From: an uncultured Bacteroidales bacterium
GTDB lineage: Bacteria > Bacteroidota > Bacteroidia > Bacteroidales > JAUNSR01
Length of the DNA stretch: 17,533 bases
NCBI GenBank assembly: GCA_947074165.1
Contig: CAMTOT010000016.1
Coordinates: 1-17,533 of the forward strand
Direction: 5' to 3'
Shown piece after piece: positions 15,901-17,533 of the stretch. A program made the position numbers and the translations under genes. A model generated the notes under the pieces. It made no database searches and was not told the origin of the DNA. It was given only the letters and a program-made list of their open reading frames with translations. Numbering within the stretch: the stretch's first letter is position 1; each line of letters starts with the position of its first letter.

Positions 15901-17344
15901 TCATATATATACTCGCGTCTTTTGTAGCTATCCAATGATATCCGTCACGATCTTCAAAAACAGCTCGTACCTCATTTTCATACAATCCTTTATGTGTAGG
16001 ATTTGGCTTAACAAGGCGGAATTCAGAGCTCAGGAAACGGATCTTTTCAAGACCTTTTGAGTATGTACACATCCATAGATTCCCCTGAGCGTCAGACATA
16101 GCCGAGTGCATAAGATTGGAAAAGCGTCTATCTGCGGAGCCCGGTCTATTATAAAATGGCTCAAGTGTATTATCTATACGGTTATATCTTGAGAAGCCAC
16201 CTCCCCTTGGATGCACCCATAAATTGGAGTGTTTGTCCTCAAAGATAAAAAAGTTAGGATGCAGCAAATCGCGGCTTGTCTCATCTGTTTTTACTACAAA
16301 ATTATCAAGCTTATTATTTGTAGAGTTAAAATGAAGCACACCGTCGGCGGCTGTTTCTATCCATACATTTCCTTTACGGTCAATGTAACTTGATATCATT
16401 TTATCAGACATTACCGCCTGATTGGTAGATTTATTATATTGATCTATAGTATTGTTTTTTCTGTCAAGCACTATAAATCCGTCTTTGGATGTAAGAACAA
16501 TAAATTTATTATCAGAAAGTTTTTTAATATCTGTTATATTGGAGTTGACCGGCATTTTCTGCAGCTTAAAACTCTGCGATGCTTTATCAAAGCTCCATAT
16601 ACGTCCGTAAGAAGCCCCGAAAAGTATCTCGTTATCAAGCTCCATGGCACAAAGAAACTCCTGGCTTCCTTTTGTTTTACCTTCCTGATTTTCTTCAAAA
16701 TAATGATTAATATCCTTTAGATTATTGGATATCTGCACAAGTCCGTTTTCGCTCATCAACCATACGTTTTTCTGCCAGTCTTTATGTATAGCATTAGTAT
16801 AGTTTGTGTTTATAAGCTTATTTTCTTTCCCAAAGTGTCGAATGGTAAGAGTGGAATCGCTGGCATTGGTTTGAGCACAATATACACCATTAGATTTGGT
16901 GATAAGCCATATCTCACCGGAAGCAAAACTATGAAGTTTTACGATCGGAGAATCATTTTTGGGAAGTGATGTCTCAAAGTCAGGTATATTTAAGAATTCT
17001 TCTGTGCGCGGATCAAAACGCTGTACCAATCCGGTATAGGTAATAAGCCAAAGAAACCCGTATGTGTCTTCAGTGATATGATCAATCCTACTATGAGCAA
17101 GACCGCTTTTGGACTCTGTGTTTACTTTGAAAGTGCGAAAAGTGTAGCCGTCGAATCGGTTAAGACCGGCAAAGGTCCCAAACCACATTATCCCTTTTCT
17201 GTCCTGAAACATAGATACCACAGTGTTTTCAGACAAACCGTCTTTCACGGAATAATGATCAATTTTAATATGATCCGCATTTGCAGGTATAGCTGTAAAC
17301 AAAGATATAACGGATATTAAAGTGCACAGGATTTGTTTCATCAT
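12905..17344 (-). CDS. Hybrid two-component system sensor-regulator (HTCS)
   Basis: A 1479-residue one-protein two-component system that senses a periplasmic oligosaccharide and activates the neighbouring susC locus. A signal peptide or anchor covers 1-23 (ANA-D). Two beta-propellers of Reg_prop repeats span about 27-785 (first repeat DGLSENTVVSMFQDRKGIMW, 35-54), then a Y_Y_Y domain (about 838-902) and a transmembrane helix (about 911-935). The cytoplasmic part has HisKA with H961 in DISHELRTPL, HATPase with NLLSNAFKFTP (1074-1084), DEGVGM (1106-1111) and GTGIGL (1135-1140), a receiver domain with D1263 in ISDVMMPEMDG and K1315 in TKPF, and a C-terminal AraC-type helix-turn-helix (about 1371-1475). 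All phosphotransfer residues are present, so it should be functional. Full length is typical of the family. Start is one of two adjacent ATGs (17344 or 17341). The pectic ligand is inferred from the enzymes next door. Confidence 0.97.
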   Translation of the reverse strand: MMKQILCTLISVISLFTAIPANADHIKIDHYSVKDGLSENTVVSMFQDRKGIMWFGTFAGLNRFDGYTFRTFKVNTESKSGLAHSRIDHITEDTYGFLWLITYTGLVQRFDPRTEEFLNIPDFETSLPKNDSPIVKLHSFASGEIWLITKSNGVYCAQTNASDSTLTIRHFGKENKLINTNYTNAIHKDWQKNVWLMSENGLVQISNNLKDINHYFEENQEGKTKGSQEFLCAMELDNEILFGASYGRIWSFDKASQSFKLQKMPVNSNITDIKKLSDNKFIVLTSKDGFIVLDRKNNTIDQYNKSTNQAVMSDKMISSYIDRKGNVWIETAADGVLHFNSTNNKLDNFVVKTDETSRDLLHPNFFIFEDKHSNLWVHPRGGGFSRYNRIDNTLEPFYNRPGSADRRFSNLMHSAMSDAQGNLWMCTYSKGLEKIRFLSSEFRLVKPNPTHKGLYENEVRAVFEDRDGYHWIATKDASIYMMDKDFNNLGYLSKDGRINKGEKLNVLGYCFYQDKKGRIWIGTKGVGIYLVSRRNTGGDLAFDINNFRSAQNDIYSLSHDAVYTFFEDKNSRLWIGTFGGGVNMVDENDGRIEFINHRNTLRSYPISQCQKVRHIASDSIGNIWAATTNGMVCFEENFSSAGSIKFTQVSPGKADYEDANLYDMHYIYTTKDKQMFLASAGSGLLKMVKFDGAQSQFIVYSKAEGCVSDIILNIQEDERGKLWMSSAHGISSFNIADSQFNLYDSSNGLESEDFSEASVLKLKDNRIAMGSNAGLYIFDPSKIRKNNFIPPLVFTGFQISNQNVEIGAEDSPLTKSIDYIDTLILQHNQSVFTISFAAMDMENTRNIEYAYRLKGFNDDWTILREIPKVTYTNLPKGDYVFEVKSTNSDGVWVENTRRINIEVKPAFWQSTIAYVIYALIFISVLLIFFYIQYVFFKLRNKVDIEHKVSNLKLRFFTDISHELRTPLTLIASPVEYLIKNEEMSDSAKAQMIVVQRNVDRMLRLVNQILDFRKIQNAKMKLKIEKIAIGEFVSQVGENFMRIAVEKEIKYTYSDKSNDISIWADKDKLEKIIFNLLSNAFKFTPAGKRIEVEVISSDESVTIRIQDEGVGMSRDKLSRLFERFESSVNYEGFQPGTGIGLSLTKELVDMHHATILADSQGGKGTWFAVSFRLGNKHYKDDVDYIVEDDDIPELEEDTQVVIPNAETPEGINDKQSILIVEDNKDLREFLTTVLEKEYRIIQACNGVEGLHNAYDNLPDIIISDVMMPEMDGIKLTHHLKDDVRTSHTPVILLTAKTAMEDRLEALSAGADDYITKPFSAEYLEARIKNLLGQRQKLQELLISKLAHTESEGGKIEVAPSIPNVVSQDDIFIQNLINSLEENMENSELTVDDLVSFAGLSRSVFFKKLKSLTGLAPIEFIREMRIKRAAQLLETQQYNVSQVAYMVGMNDPRYFSRCFKQKYEMTPTEYKEKHAPKEQKV

Positions 17345-17436
17345 ACTCTTATTTATATTGGGATTCCCTTGATAGAAAGGCTTAAGTAGTTAATTTTTAT
17401 GCCATTAATTTATAGAGCCGCATCGACATCAGCCCA

Positions 17437-17444
17437 CAAATATA
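17437..17444 (-). promoter_or_regulatory. Predicted -7 box of the HTCS gene
   Basis: On the minus strand 17444-17437 reads TATATTTG, a full match to TAnnTTTG, 92 bp before the HTCS start codon. No -33 match at the usual distance. The rest of 17345-17533 is AT-rich, with no gene on either strand before the window ends. Confidence 0.4.
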
Positions 17445-17533
17445 ATTAGTTTTCAGTGTATTTTTATTTAGGTATATTATTATTTGGATGTTTTTGTGCA
17501 TAATTTGCATCTGTTCATATAAATAAGCCGATG

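Overview
The window is a stretch of Bacteroidota (Bacteroidales-type) DNA. The evidence is a SusC/SusD outer-membrane pair, a single-polypeptide hybrid two-component sensor (HTCS), promoters that fit the Bacteroides -7 box TAnnTTTG, no strong Shine-Dalgarno sites, and an AT-rich base composition. I cannot assign a genus. Every gene I can support is on the minus strand, so transcription runs from high to low coordinates. The window starts with what looks like unremoved Illumina library adapter (1-46), so this is probably the raw end of a short-read, perhaps metagenomic, contig.

Layout in the direction of transcription: the HTCS regulator (12905-17344) ends in a strong terminator (12839-12883). 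Next comes an 816-bp non-coding region (12089-12904). It holds a 172-bp multi-arm palindromic element (12645-12816), a 20-bp near-palindrome just upstream of a -7 box (candidate regulator site and susC promoter), and several short repeats in a long inferred leader. The susC-like (8840-12088) and susD-like (7011-8816) genes follow and are closed by a 10-bp-stem terminator (6897-6948). A second transcription unit with its own -7 box then encodes four pectin-active proteins: a CE12-CE8 fusion esterase (5140-6807), a CE7-type alpha/beta-hydrolase esterase (3816-5138), a GH105 unsaturated galacturonyl hydrolase lipoprotein (2480-3673) and a PL1 pectate lyase (1104-2468). It ends in a terminator at 1046-1080. 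A separate TlpA-type thioredoxin-fold gene (286-774) with its own promoter follows, then a TGAGAGAA-rich repeat (122-268) and the adapter.

Taken together this is a polysaccharide utilization locus for methyl- and acetyl-esterified homogalacturonan (pectin). The esterases would strip methyl and acetyl groups. PL1 would cut the exposed polygalacturonate by beta-elimination into 4,5-unsaturated oligogalacturonides. SusD and SusC would bind and import them, and GH105 would remove the unsaturated terminal uronate. The HTCS would sense a periplasmic oligosaccharide and activate susC. No GH28, rhamnogalacturonan lyase or monosaccharide catabolism gene is in view, so the set is compact or continues elsewhere.

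The protein families are ordinary for a gut-type pectin locus. The least explained part is the non-coding region between the regulator and susC, above all the 172-bp nested palindrome. I see no evidence for a new defence, mobile or RNA-guided system.
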